DNA from: Echinicola salinicaeni
GTDB lineage: Bacteria > Bacteroidota > Bacteroidia > Cytophagales > Cyclobacteriaceae
Assembly: GCF_014280965.1 (NCBI RefSeq)
Contig: NZ_JACODZ010000008.1
Span: forward strand, 62,001 to 126,000
Direction of reading: 5' to 3'
Length of the DNA: 64,000 nt
Within the stretch, counting starts at the first letter, position 1. Each line of letters begins with the position of its first letter. This document shows, in pieces, positions 1 through 7,855 of the stretch. The position numbers were made by a program, and so were the translations under genes. Under the pieces are notes generated by a model. That model searched no databases and was not told the origin of the DNA. It saw only the letters and a list, made by a program, of their open reading frames with translations.

Positions 1-199
1 TAACTTATATTATACCTATTAGAGAATCCTTTAAAAGACAATATTTTACCCTCTAGCAATTCACGTCTTCTTTGGTTCAATTTTTTAATACCTAAGAGGC
101 ATTATTAGAAGAGTATTAATTGAATAAAACTAATTTCTTTCCCAAGACCCTAACGGCGTACCTATTGAATTAGTCAAAACAAACCTAAATTTTATTTCT
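1..199. other. Intergenic, nothing recognised
   Basis: AT-rich stretch with no convincing reading frame on either strand. It presumably holds the promoter of the gene starting at 200, but I see no clear TAnnTTTG box and no hairpin. Confidence 0.4.
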
Positions 200-466
200 A
201 TGGACTTTTTTGAAAGAATTAAGGAAAAGCTTGAAGATAGCCTGGACGATATTTCAAATATTGAATATGCAATCATCAGAAACAATAATGGCAAACATGA
301 ACTTTTACTTTACAGAAAGCAAGAAATAGGTGGCGATTGCCTGACTTACCTTAGTTCTAAAAAAATAGATCCTGATCTCATCAAAGCCTTTAATGATTCC
401 TTCCAATGTGCTGTAAATTCCAGAATAGGGATCTTAAAAGCTGTTATCAAAATATTCACAGACTAA
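200..466 (+). CDS. Small hypothetical protein, paralog of the next gene
   Basis: I do not recognise this 88-residue protein. It has no signal peptide or membrane segment. It opens with a charged helix-like segment (FERIKEKLEDSLDDI) and has a central motif GGDCLTYLSS. That layout matches the next gene (ESIKKGVEDL near its start, EGDTINYLNS in the middle, an Arg then a KxIK-like tail at the end), which suggests two diverged tandem paralogs. It ends 17 bp before the probable start of that gene, so the two are likely co-transcribed. Function is unknown; an adaptor or immunity-type role is only a guess. Confidence 0.6.
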   Translation: MDFFERIKEKLEDSLDDISNIEYAIIRNNNGKHELLLYRKQEIGGDCLTYLSSKKIDPDLIKAFNDSFQCAVNSRIGILKAVIKIFTD

Positions 467-483
467 TATTAAACACATTCCAA

Positions 484-837
484 ATGAACGAAAAACTAAA
501 AAATCTACAGGAAAGCATTAAGAAAGGGGTGGAAGACCTCGCTACACTTGAAGTGGCTACATTTACAGGAGCAGAAATTGAATTGGAACCTGCTTTGGAA
601 AATGGCGAATACAATTCCAATAAACTATTCGAAACAATAAGAAAGGGACTTCCCACTGCCATATTGGTGGGCTATTCCCGATTTGAAGTTGAAGGAGATA
701 CCATCAATTATCTTAACAGTGAATTGGGAGAGGGCAAAAAGTACCTGACTGACGGTCATAATACTTTAGTGGAAGGAGCCCAAAGGACCAGAAAAGACTT
801 TTTTGAATTTGTCCTGAAGGCAATAAAAGACATTTGA
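484..837 (+). CDS. Small hypothetical protein, second tandem paralog
   Basis: Unrecognised soluble protein of 117 residues. The frame is open from 406, but the ATG at 484 is preferred because it avoids overlap with the upstream gene and gives an N-terminus (MNEKLKNLQESIKKGVEDL) that lines up with its neighbour. Shared features are an amphipathic N-terminal helix, a GDTINYL motif, and an Arg/Lys-containing C-terminal helix ending KAIKDI. It is followed after 55 bp by the large gene at 893, probably in the same transcript. Confidence 0.6.
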   Translation: MNEKLKNLQESIKKGVEDLATLEVATFTGAEIELEPALENGEYNSNKLFETIRKGLPTAILVGYSRFEVEGDTINYLNSELGEGKKYLTDGHNTLVEGAQRTRKDFFEFVLKAIKDI

Positions 838-892
838 TGGAAGGCTTTTTATATATCTTTAAACCTATGGATGGTAACATAATGGAAAAAAC

Positions 893-2599
893 ATGAAGGA
901 TACAGATGTATTAGAATTAGTGCCTAAAGATGAAAGGACCCTTCTTTCAAAGGCCTTGATCAAGCAGAATGCGCTTGACACCATTCAACTACTCAGTGAT
1001 TTATATTATTTACCCAGAAAAGCCTTTGAAGATGAAACGATATCCAATGAGGAACTTGGCATGGCAATAGATCTGTTTCGCGATGAATGTAAAATATGTT
1101 TAGAGCAAAAAGAAGCCGATTCCAACTTCCGAAAAATTTGGCAGGAATCCATGGTCAATAGTGCTCACTTTGTAACTGGAAAGTTAAGTCCAGAAGAAAT
1201 ACTTCTTTTGAAGGACCTTACTGCGCTTGAGGGAGAACTCGTTTTTAATAATTTCCCAAGTCAGATGGGCATTGGCTACCGCATAGCATTTTATAGATTT
1301 AGAACATATAGTCTTATCAGCCCGCAATTAAAACCCAACCAAGCCAAATTCACCCTGCAAAAAGATTTAATGGAACAGGTCCTGCGAAAATACAAATACC
1401 CAGGAACCTTATATGACTTCCTCAATATTTTAGGTGACCAATTTAAATTAAGCGAATTTTGCATGCATTCAAATTTTAGTAAAAAAGGCTTTATTGGTGC
1501 AACTTTCTTTTTTGAGGTCAAAAACAGCAAGGCCAAACGGTTTAATAAACTTACCGGCAAAAGATTAAGGTTTACAAAACGCAAAGACTTCCTCTCTGGA
1601 ATTCAAAATATTGCGCTTAGAAAGGCCTTGGATGGTATTTTGAGACAAAAACCCAAGAAGCAAATAGATAATTATATAAAAAGCCAGGAAAATAAATTTA
1701 TGTTGAGGGTCCTTCAGGTAAAGTTATGGGTATTGGGACTATATCAAGGTAAATTGGACCATGACTTTGGCCCATTGAGCTTGACCGCTTTAAAAGAATT
1801 TTTGGAAATGCTTTTTGAGCAAAACAAACAAAATCAAGATGAGCTAAAAAACATCCTATATATCATCAAAAATGACCAATGCATTCTCAATTTTCAATAT
1901 CTTTTGGAAAAGTATATAATCCCTATTGAAGATCAGGAAATTGAACATAAAGCCTATGAAGAATATTATCAAATATTGGAAGGAAAACACTTAGAACATG
2001 AGAGTACCAAAATCCGAAAAGAAGCTAAAATATTGGATGAAAATTTTAAATCATCCTTAATTGACCATTCAAAAAAACTTATTGCTACTAAAAAGCCAGC
2101 TAGAATTTATAAGGGTAAAAGGGGATTCAATAAATTCGTTTCAAAAATAACCAAATGGATAAAAAATATAGCCAGTAAGTTATTAAGGCTTATCAAATCT
2201 TTGATCAAACTCTTAGCAAAGACGATTAAGCAAATTTTTGAAGAGATCAAAGAAGCTATCCTAACTTTCCGACAAGGGATGTCCTTTCTATTTGGAAGAA
2301 GAAAAATTATTAGCCACCATCAAATCATTACAGATTATGATTTTGACTTTGATGGTCATAGCCTGTTATTGAGCAATAAATCGGAAGATTTTTTCCAAGA
2401 TCACCTTAAAGAACTTCGAATTCGTTCCAATGCTTTATATCCCAGCATCAGATTTGCCACCGAGGTAATTAAATGGGGGCTTAGGTTTGCTACAGGTCTA
2501 GTATGGCCTAAGATATTCCTAAAAATGGCCCAGATTCTGAGAAACCACATGATTAGATCTGCCAAAGATGAACTGGTTAAGCTTAATTTTAAAATTTAG
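893..2599 (+). CDS. Hypothetical protein with peptidoglycan-binding-like motif and basic amphipathic region
   Basis: A 568-residue protein of unknown family with no signal peptide. Residues about 272-308 read LQVKLWVLGLYQGKLD...FGPLSLTALKEF, which follows the PG_binding_1 pattern (LQ..L..LG.Y.G..D..FG..T..A...F). Residues about 400-470 are very rich in Lys/Arg alternating with Ile/Leu/Phe (for example KLLRLIKSLIKLLAKTIKQI), an amphipathic pattern typical of membrane- or nucleic-acid-binding helices. Another partly hydrophobic segment lies near the C-terminus (IKWGLRFATGLVWPKIF). The combination could suit a cell-envelope-active or membrane-inserting protein, possibly an effector related to the injection system in this window, but that is inference. 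It is the last gene of the plus-strand group and converges on the regulator that follows. Confidence 0.65.
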   Translation: MKDTDVLELVPKDERTLLSKALIKQNALDTIQLLSDLYYLPRKAFEDETISNEELGMAIDLFRDECKICLEQKEADSNFRKIWQESMVNSAHFVTGKLSPEEILLLKDLTALEGELVFNNFPSQMGIGYRIAFYRFRTYSLISPQLKPNQAKFTLQKDLMEQVLRKYKYPGTLYDFLNILGDQFKLSEFCMHSNFSKKGFIGATFFFEVKNSKAKRFNKLTGKRLRFTKRKDFLSGIQNIALRKALDGILRQKPKKQIDNYIKSQENKFMLRVLQVKLWVLGLYQGKLDHDFGPLSLTALKEFLEMLFEQNKQNQDELKNILYIIKNDQCILNFQYLLEKYIIPIEDQEIEHKAYEEYYQILEGKHLEHESTKIRKEAKILDENFKSSLIDHSKKLIATKKPARIYKGKRGFNKFVSKITKWIKNIASKLLRLIKSLIKLLAKTIKQIFEEIKEAILTFRQGMSFLFGRRKIISHHQIITDYDFDFDGHSLLLSNKSEDFFQDHLKELRIRSNALYPSIRFATEVIKWGLRFATGLVWPKIFLKMAQILRNHMIRSAKDELVKLNFKI

Positions 2600-2705
2600 T
2601 GTTCACAAAGTAAACAACTAATAATATTTGTTTAATCTGACTGATATTTTATGAACTATAGCAGACTGTGTAAGCTATTCCTTCTTAGACTCTCCAATGA
2701 CTGTT

Positions 2706-3548
2706 TTAATTGATCAGCGTATTATCATACTGTTTTACATGATTATTTACACTCAATTGAAATTCCTGTGGACTTAGCCCAGTATGCTGCTTGAAAAAAC
2801 GACTAAAATAGGATCGATCTTTAAAACCAAGATTAAAGGCAATTTCCTTTATCGTATTTTCACTATGGATGATTTGGCGTTTTGCCTCTAAAATCAGTCT
2901 ATCATGAATCAACTGCACACCAGTTTTACTCAACTTTTCCTTCAAAATCTGATTCAAACGTTTGGCACTAATTCCTACCTGATCTGCATAAAATTCAGCA
3001 GTTCTTTCCTCCAGGTAATTATTTTCCAATAATAACATAAACTCGTAGATACGTTTTTCATTGATGTCCTGCAGGGTAAAGTGATGCTCTTTCAATTGAA
3101 TAAGTTGCAAAAGAAACACCTTTAATAAGGCCTTGATCATTATAAGGTTTAAAGTCTCCTTTTGATATTCAATATTCATCAAGTCAAAAATAGCATTGAG
3201 TCCTCTAGAGCTCTCATCATTGACCTGAAGACAAGAAAACTCTCCCTGAATATTAAAGATTCGAAATACATCTAGAAGAAATTCTTTTAAGTCCCCGTCT
3301 AGCAATTCCCTTTTAAAGGATATCAATAATCCTTTCTTTCCCGCTTTATTCAACTGATGTACCCGATAGGGAGGTATAAGATATATCCAGTCCCCTCTTA
3401 AAGTTTGAAAATCATGTTGGGGAACATGTAGTGCATTTTCATCTTTCAACCAAACGATCTCGAAAAACTCCTTTCGACCAGGATCATCCAAATAGGAAGG
3501 AGGACAATTATCCAAGGAACGAATATAGATTACTTTATCACTTAACAT
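2706..3548 (-). CDS. AraC family transcriptional regulator
   Basis: A 280-residue regulator. The C-terminal ~100 residues are an AraC-type double helix-turn-helix. The second helix pair is clear: TIKEIAFNLGFKDRSYFSRF followed by FKQHTGLSPQEF. The N-terminal part (FEIVWLKDEN, then DWIYLIPPYRVHQL) looks like a cupin-type sensor domain. The frame can be extended to a GTG at 3659, but the ATG at 3548 is preferred because a candidate -7 box for this gene (CAAAAATA on the plus strand, 3607-3614) would lie inside the longer form. It is divergent from hxlB, and the shared region carries direct repeats suited to an AraC-type protein. I infer that it controls the formaldehyde-fixing pair. Confidence 0.88.
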   Translation of the reverse strand: MLSDKVIYIRSLDNCPPSYLDDPGRKEFFEIVWLKDENALHVPQHDFQTLRGDWIYLIPPYRVHQLNKAGKKGLLISFKRELLDGDLKEFLLDVFRIFNIQGEFSCLQVNDESSRGLNAIFDLMNIEYQKETLNLIMIKALLKVFLLQLIQLKEHHFTLQDINEKRIYEFMLLLENNYLEERTAEFYADQVGISAKRLNQILKEKLSKTGVQLIHDRLILEAKRQIIHSENTIKEIAFNLGFKDRSYFSRFFKQHTGLSPQEFQLSVNNHVKQYDNTLIN

Positions 3549-3594
3549 AGGCTCATTTTTTTGTAAAGGAAAACCACGAAAATCAGACCTTTTC

Positions 3595-3660
3595 CAAATT
3601 GTACCACAAAAATAGATAATCTCACCATGAATATCATTGTTTTGGGCAAATTGTACCACA
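3595..3660. promoter_or_regulatory. Perfect 14-bp direct repeat, 52 bp apart
   Basis: CAAATTGTACCACA occurs at 3595-3608 and again at 3647-3660, a 52-bp period close to five helical turns. The first copy abuts the candidate -7 box of the AraC-type gene (3607-3614, minus strand). This suits an autoregulatory or second-regulator operator, which is inferred only from position and identity. Confidence 0.5.
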
Positions 3661-3665
3661 TAAGT

Positions 3666-3696
3666 GTCAAATCATGTATAAACAGGTCCAATCATG
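3666..3696 (+). promoter_or_regulatory. Candidate AraC operator, direct repeat upstream of hxlB
   Basis: GTCAAATCATG at 3666-3676 and GTCCAATCATG at 3686-3696 match at 10 of 11 positions with a 20-bp period, about two helical turns. This is the usual geometry for AraC-family half-sites. They end 5 bp before a candidate -7 box, where an activator would contact polymerase. Confidence 0.55.
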
Positions 3697-3701
3697 CCCA
3701 C

Positions 3702-3709
3702 TAACTTTG
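3702..3709 (+). promoter_or_regulatory. Bacteroidota -7 box of the hxlB-hxlA operon
   Basis: TAACTTTG fits the Bacteroidota TAnnTTTG -7 consensus. It lies 45 bp before the hxlB ATG. No good -33 TTTG is present, as is common at activator-dependent promoters, and the AraC-like repeats sit where that element would be. Confidence 0.55.
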
Positions 3710-3754
3710 TTTTGTCAATTCATTTAAAGCCTTAGTGAAGAAAATAAAACTGTC

Positions 3755-4339
3755 ATGAACTATCCAGATACCAACATAGAAAATGAAATTTTGGCCTCAG
3801 ACCTACAACTGATCCTTGATGAACACCATCAACTAGCCAAGAACATTTCATTTGATCAATTAGTTGCCGCATTACCAAAGATCGAGCAAGCGAAGAATAT
3901 ATTTTTGGTAGGTGCAGGTCGTACAGGATTTATGATTCGAGCAGCAGCCATGCGATTGATGCATCTGGGCTATGCTGTCCATGTGGTAGGAGAAACCACA
4001 ACACCGGCCCTTAGTAAGGGAGACTTTTTAATCGCTGCCTCTGGATCGGGCACGACCAGTTCAATTGTAAAAGCTGCAGAGACAGCCCGAAAGCAAGAAG
4101 CCCATATACTTTGCTTCACCACCAATGCCAATTCTGCTTTATCGGAATTGTCTGATTATACAATCAATATACCTGCAGCAGGAAAGCAGGACCACCACAG
4201 CACTGTATCCCAACAGTATGCCGGTAGCTTATTTGAGCAATCATTCTTATTGGTATTTGATGCGCTTATCCAATTTCTCTGGAAGCAGAATGGAGCTACC
4301 GCCGAAGAACTATGGAAGCGTCATGCCAACATGGAATAG
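3755..4339 (+). CDS. hxlB: 6-phospho-3-hexuloisomerase
   Basis: A 194-residue SIS-domain sugar-phosphate isomerase that converts D-arabino-hex-3-ulose 6-phosphate to fructose 6-phosphate, the second step of the ribulose monophosphate pathway. The SIS core starts at about residue 47 (IFLVGAGRTGFMIRAAAMRL) and continues through DFLIAASGSGTTSSIV. The C-terminal HHSTVSQQYAGSLFEQ segment matches the S..Q..GSLFEQ signature of this family. Length is normal. It is followed 48 bp later by the synthase gene, so the two steps are encoded together. In a heterotroph like this the likely role is formaldehyde detoxification rather than growth on C1 compounds (inference). Confidence 0.93.
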   Translation: MNYPDTNIENEILASDLQLILDEHHQLAKNISFDQLVAALPKIEQAKNIFLVGAGRTGFMIRAAAMRLMHLGYAVHVVGETTTPALSKGDFLIAASGSGTTSSIVKAAETARKQEAHILCFTTNANSALSELSDYTINIPAAGKQDHHSTVSQQYAGSLFEQSFLLVFDALIQFLWKQNGATAEELWKRHANME

Positions 4340-4387
4340 GCCAACAACAAGAAAATCTAAAACCTTATTTTAAAACAAACGAATATT

Positions 4388-5026
4388 ATGACCAAATTAC
4401 AAGTAGCCATTGATCTATTAAAAACAGAAGATGCCATCGCTTTAGCCACTAAAGTAGCGCCATATATCGACATTATTGAGTTGGGAACGCCACTAATAAA
4501 AAGTGAAGGCCTTAGCGTTATCAGGGCAATGAAGGATGCATTTCCAGATAAGAAGGTATTCGCTGATTTCAAAACAGCAGATGCAGGTGCTTTAGAGGCT
4601 CAAATGGCTTTTGAAGCAGGAGCTGATTATATTACTATTTTGGGAGCCACTGGAGATGCCACTATTTTAGGAGCTGTGGAAGTAGCAAAGAAATTCAATA
4701 AAGGAGTAGTTGTTGACACCATAGGCGTAAAAGACCGTGTAAAACGCGCCCAAGAAGTGATTGAGCTAGGTGTGGAATTTGTAGAACTTCATGCAGGTCT
4801 AGATGAGCAAGCTGATCCAAACTATTCCATTCAGGTACTAATAGATGAGGCAAGTAGGGCTGGAGTACCAATATCTATTGCGGGTGGTGTAAATAGTAAA
4901 AGCATTGAAGCTGTTCAAAGATCAGGAGCTGTAGTAGCTGTTGCAGGAGCTGCCATTTATGGTGCTGAAGACCCTGCTGCTGCTGCAAAAGGCCTCAAAG
5001 AAGCATTAACAGAATCAGTAGCCTAA
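4388..5026 (+). CDS. hxlA: 3-hexulose-6-phosphate synthase
   Basis: A 212-residue TIM-barrel aldolase of the OMP decarboxylase/HPS/KGPDC suprafamily, joining formaldehyde to ribulose 5-phosphate. Family motifs are intact: QVAIDLL at the N-terminus, ELGTPLIKSEG, the Asp-x-Lys motif in FADFKTADAG, LHAGLDEQ, and the phosphate-binding IAGGVNSKSI. The usual length is about 210 residues. It lies directly behind hxlB and ahead of a long terminator, so the pair forms a two-gene operon under the divergent AraC-type regulator. KGPDC (ulaD) is a close relative, but the adjoining hexuloisomerase settles the assignment. Confidence 0.94.
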   Translation: MTKLQVAIDLLKTEDAIALATKVAPYIDIIELGTPLIKSEGLSVIRAMKDAFPDKKVFADFKTADAGALEAQMAFEAGADYITILGATGDATILGAVEVAKKFNKGVVVDTIGVKDRVKRAQEVIELGVEFVELHAGLDEQADPNYSIQVLIDEASRAGVPISIAGGVNSKSIEAVQRSGAVVAVAGAAIYGAEDPAAAAKGLKEALTESVA

Positions 5027-5037
5027 TAAATTTTATC

Positions 5038-5103
5038 AAAAAGAGGCTGTCTAATATTCCCCATAATGATTTTGTGGGATAATATTAGAAACAGCCTCTT
5101 TTT
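5038..5103 (+). terminator. Strong terminator after hxlA, probably bidirectional
   Basis: A long hairpin: AAAAAGAGGCTGT pairs with ACAGCCTCTTTTT, extended by an inner CTAATATT/AATATTAG pairing. It has A-runs on the left and T-runs on the right, so it can also stop transcripts from the converging mnmE. Confidence 0.88.
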
Positions 5104-5161
5104 ATATGATGCTATCTAGCACGTATTTTTCTATCATTTTTACCATATTATTTCAGCTTCA

Positions 5162-6544
5162 TTACTTTCCGATACAAAACTTACTAAATATATTCGCCAA
5201 TAAATCATCTGTTGTGATTTCTCCGGTGATCTCTCCTAGGAAATGTAAGGATCTTCTGATATCCATCGCCATAAAGTCATTGGTGATTTCATTGTCAATG
5301 CCATTCAATACATCCAATAAAGATTCACGGGTTTTGACCAGGGAATCATAATGACGAATATTGGTTACTACCGTATTGCCGGTTTTGAACTTATCCAAAT
5401 TTACCAATTCCAAGATCTTATCCCTTAACTCATCAAGGTGTTCTTTTTTTCCTGCAGAAATAAAAATCGCATCAGGATGTTTTTCTTTTAACTCACTGAT
5501 AAACTGATCATTAGACTTATCTACCTTATTAGCCACTTTAACAAAAGGAACACCTATATTTTCCAACTTATTGACATCTCTATTAATCTCTATCATATCA
5601 GTATCGGAAAGGTCAAAGAGATAAAGAATCAATGAAGCAGTCTTCATTTTTTCTTGGGTTCTGGATACTCCAATGGCCTCAATGGTATCAGTAGTTTCCC
5701 TTAAACCTGCTGTATCTATGAAGCGAAAAATCACCCCACCAATATTGATTTCGTCTTCGATAAAATCCCTTGTAGTTCCGGCAATATCAGAAACTATGGC
5801 CTTTTCTTCATTCAATAGGGCATTGAGTAAGGTAGATTTTCCGGCATTGGGCTTACCAGCAATAACAGTCGGCACCCCATTTTTGATCACATTACCGAGA
5901 TCAAAACTAGCAATCAGATGTTCTACCACCCTTAATAGCTTCTCCACCAAAACCTGTAAATCCTGCCGACTGGCAAATTCCACATCTTCCTCAGAGAAGT
6001 CAAGCTCCAATTCAATCATCGACGCAAAATGGATCAACTTATTCCTTAATTCTTTGATTTCTCCACTGAAACCACCACGCATTTGATGCAAAGCTGCCTG
6101 GTGGGAAGCTTCAGAATCAGAATGGATCAAGTCAGCCACAGCTTCCGCTTGAGCCAGGTCAAACTGCCCATTCAAAAATGCCCTTTGGGTAAACTCTCCA
6201 GGCTTGGCAGGTCTGGCTCCCTTTTTTATCAATAGTTTGATGACTTGGTTGATAATATAGGAAGAACCGTGGGTAGAGATTTCCACTACATTCTCCTTGG
6301 TAAAGGACTTAGGTGCCACAAACAATGAAACTAAAACCTCATCAATTATTTTCCCCTCATCCCTGATCGTGCCATAATGGATGGTATGAGAATCCTGTTT
6401 TTCCAGATTTTTCCCTGCAAATACCTCATTGGTAATTTTAATGGCATCCTTACCGGACAACCTGATTACCGCAATGGCACCCACACCTTGGGGTGTGGCC
6501 AAGGCAATAATAGTATCTTCTTTTTCGCTTATTGAAAAAGCCAT
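5162..6544 (-). CDS. mnmE: tRNA modification GTPase MnmE
   Basis: A 460-residue GTPase that, with MnmG, installs the (carboxymethyl)aminomethyl group on U34 of certain tRNAs. The N-terminal folate-binding domain begins with DTIIALATPQGVGAIAVIRLSG. The G domain has GKPNAGKST (about residue 230), DIAGTTRD, DTAGLRE and NKVD. The C-terminus is FCIGK, the conserved CxGK motif. Length is typical. The thiolase partner of the same wobble base, mnmA, is encoded 5 kb away. It converges with hxlA across the shared terminator. Confidence 0.97.
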   Translation of the reverse strand: MAFSISEKEDTIIALATPQGVGAIAVIRLSGKDAIKITNEVFAGKNLEKQDSHTIHYGTIRDEGKIIDEVLVSLFVAPKSFTKENVVEISTHGSSYIINQVIKLLIKKGARPAKPGEFTQRAFLNGQFDLAQAEAVADLIHSDSEASHQAALHQMRGGFSGEIKELRNKLIHFASMIELELDFSEEDVEFASRQDLQVLVEKLLRVVEHLIASFDLGNVIKNGVPTVIAGKPNAGKSTLLNALLNEEKAIVSDIAGTTRDFIEDEINIGGVIFRFIDTAGLRETTDTIEAIGVSRTQEKMKTASLILYLFDLSDTDMIEINRDVNKLENIGVPFVKVANKVDKSNDQFISELKEKHPDAIFISAGKKEHLDELRDKILELVNLDKFKTGNTVVTNIRHYDSLVKTRESLLDVLNGIDNEITNDFMAMDIRRSLHFLGEITGEITTDDLLANIFSKFCIGK

Positions 6545-6575
6545 ATTTGCTACAGATTATATTATTAGCTATTGA

Positions 6576-7037
6576 TTAATTGGTGAAGCGTTGTATGGTA
6601 GCATTGAGGTCTTTGAGAAAAACATCCGCAGTCCTATACCCCGGCAACTGAGTGATGTTTTCCATGGCTGCATCAATGATCACAAAGTTAGGGTAGGAGC
6701 TCACACGCATGGATCTGGCCATACTTTCTTCTGTGTACTCATTTCCCCTAAATTGAAAGGTTTTCTCATTGTTTTCTGCGTCCAATTTCACAGCATAAAA
6801 ATTGGCATTTATATATTCTATTACCTTGGCATCTGTAAAGGTTTCCTTATCCATTTTCTTGCACCATCCACACCAGTCTGTGTAAACGTCCACAATTAAC
6901 ATTTTGGGTTTTTCTTGATTAAGGGCTGTAGCCTCTTCAAAACTGTACCACTTGATTTCGGCCTTATCCTGGGCATAAATACCTGTGGCACAAAACATGA
7001 ATACTAGGATTGCAAAAACGTTTTTCATCTTATTCAT
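6576..7037 (-). CDS. Secreted thioredoxin-fold protein
   Basis: A 153-residue protein with a cleavable signal peptide (VFAILVFMFCATGIYAQ) and a thioredoxin-like domain with the redox motif CGWC in DVYTDWCGWCKKM. The strand VSSYPNFVIID carries the cis-proline expected for this fold. It resembles the Thioredoxin_7/DUF255-type exported proteins common in Bacteroidota, which act in periplasmic disulfide exchange. The substrate is unknown. It lies 31 bp upstream of mnmE on the same strand, so read-through is possible, but no functional link is apparent. Confidence 0.88.
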   Translation of the reverse strand: MNKMKNVFAILVFMFCATGIYAQDKAEIKWYSFEEATALNQEKPKMLIVDVYTDWCGWCKKMDKETFTDAKVIEYINANFYAVKLDAENNEKTFQFRGNEYTEESMARSMRVSSYPNFVIIDAAMENITQLPGYRTADVFLKDLNATIQRFTN

Positions 7038-7236
7038 AATTATAAGCTAAAACTAAGCATTTTCATGCTTAGTTCCTTATTTATAGAATTTGTCTGTTTC
7101 AAAATTCCACTTAAAAATCAAAAAACGCTAATTGAAATAGCCCAAAAACCTTTCATAGCTAAAAAATGACCCATAAGATACCCCCTTTAAAATGACTGTA
7201 TTTATCTATCGCTAAATACGAGCTAAAAAATAAAAA

Positions 7237-7259
7237 CCATTACATTGATCAGGTAATGG
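7237..7259 (-). terminator. Terminator of the small basic protein gene
   Basis: CCATTAC/GTAATGG inverted repeat. On the minus strand it is followed by TTTTTATTTTTT, 14 bp after the stop codon of the gene at 7273-7578. Confidence 0.7.
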
Positions 7260-7272
7260 CTTTTCTTAATAA

Positions 7273-7578
7273 TTATTTATCTCTATCATCAGAATCAGGT
7301 CTTCTACGGTCAGGATTATATGGCCTTCTACCTTGATTCCCCTCTGGCCTTCTTCTTTCATCAGATGCTGACTTCTTTTTATCATCTTTTTCAGAAGGCG
7401 GTTCTGGTGGAGTATCCGTTATATTTCCAAACTCATCCACATAAGCAATCATGTCTTCTAGTTTTCCACTAGTTTCCTGTTGCTTTCTCTCCAAACGGTT
7501 CTCTAATTTTTCCTTTTTCTTTTTTGCTTTTCTGTCTGCCTTCTGCTTTTTGATAAAGCTGTTATTCGATCTTGCCAT
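7273..7578 (-). CDS. Small basic conserved protein
   Basis: A 101-residue, highly charged protein. The first ~35 residues are Lys/Arg-rich (KKQKADRKAKKKKEKLENRL). A conserved-looking core follows (LEDMIAYVDEFGNITDTPPEP), and the tail is disordered and rich in Arg, Asp and Pro. The core resembles the N-terminal extension found on Bacteroidota cold-shock-domain proteins, but no CSD is present here. It may be a stand-alone nucleic-acid- or ribosome-associated protein. The family assignment is from memory and is moderate at best. Confidence 0.7.
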   Translation of the reverse strand: MARSNNSFIKKQKADRKAKKKKEKLENRLERKQQETSGKLEDMIAYVDEFGNITDTPPEPPSEKDDKKKSASDERRRPEGNQGRRPYNPDRRRPDSDDRDK

Positions 7579-7855
7579 ATATTTTGTTTGGTTCTCAAAT
7601 ACAAGCTTCCGAGCTTTAGTTAAAAACTTCTACAAAATAATTTTTAGTAAATGGTCTAATGCATTAACATTCAACTAGAAATAACATTTGGAAATAGCCT
7701 TTAAGGAAAACTTCGGGAAATGTGCTTGCTTATTATTAACCAAAGGTCAACAAAAAAGGGGAGGATAGCTAATTGTAAGCCCTTTATTTTATTTGTACGT
7801 ATATTATATCAAATGAAAAACAGCCCATCTTTTCTTAGAATAAAGTCTTGGCCAA

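Noticed and set aside
3549-3659. N-terminal extension of the AraC-type regulator to GTG at 3659
   Set aside because: It would include a candidate promoter box and the 14-bp repeats, and the ATG at 3548 begins the recognisable domain.
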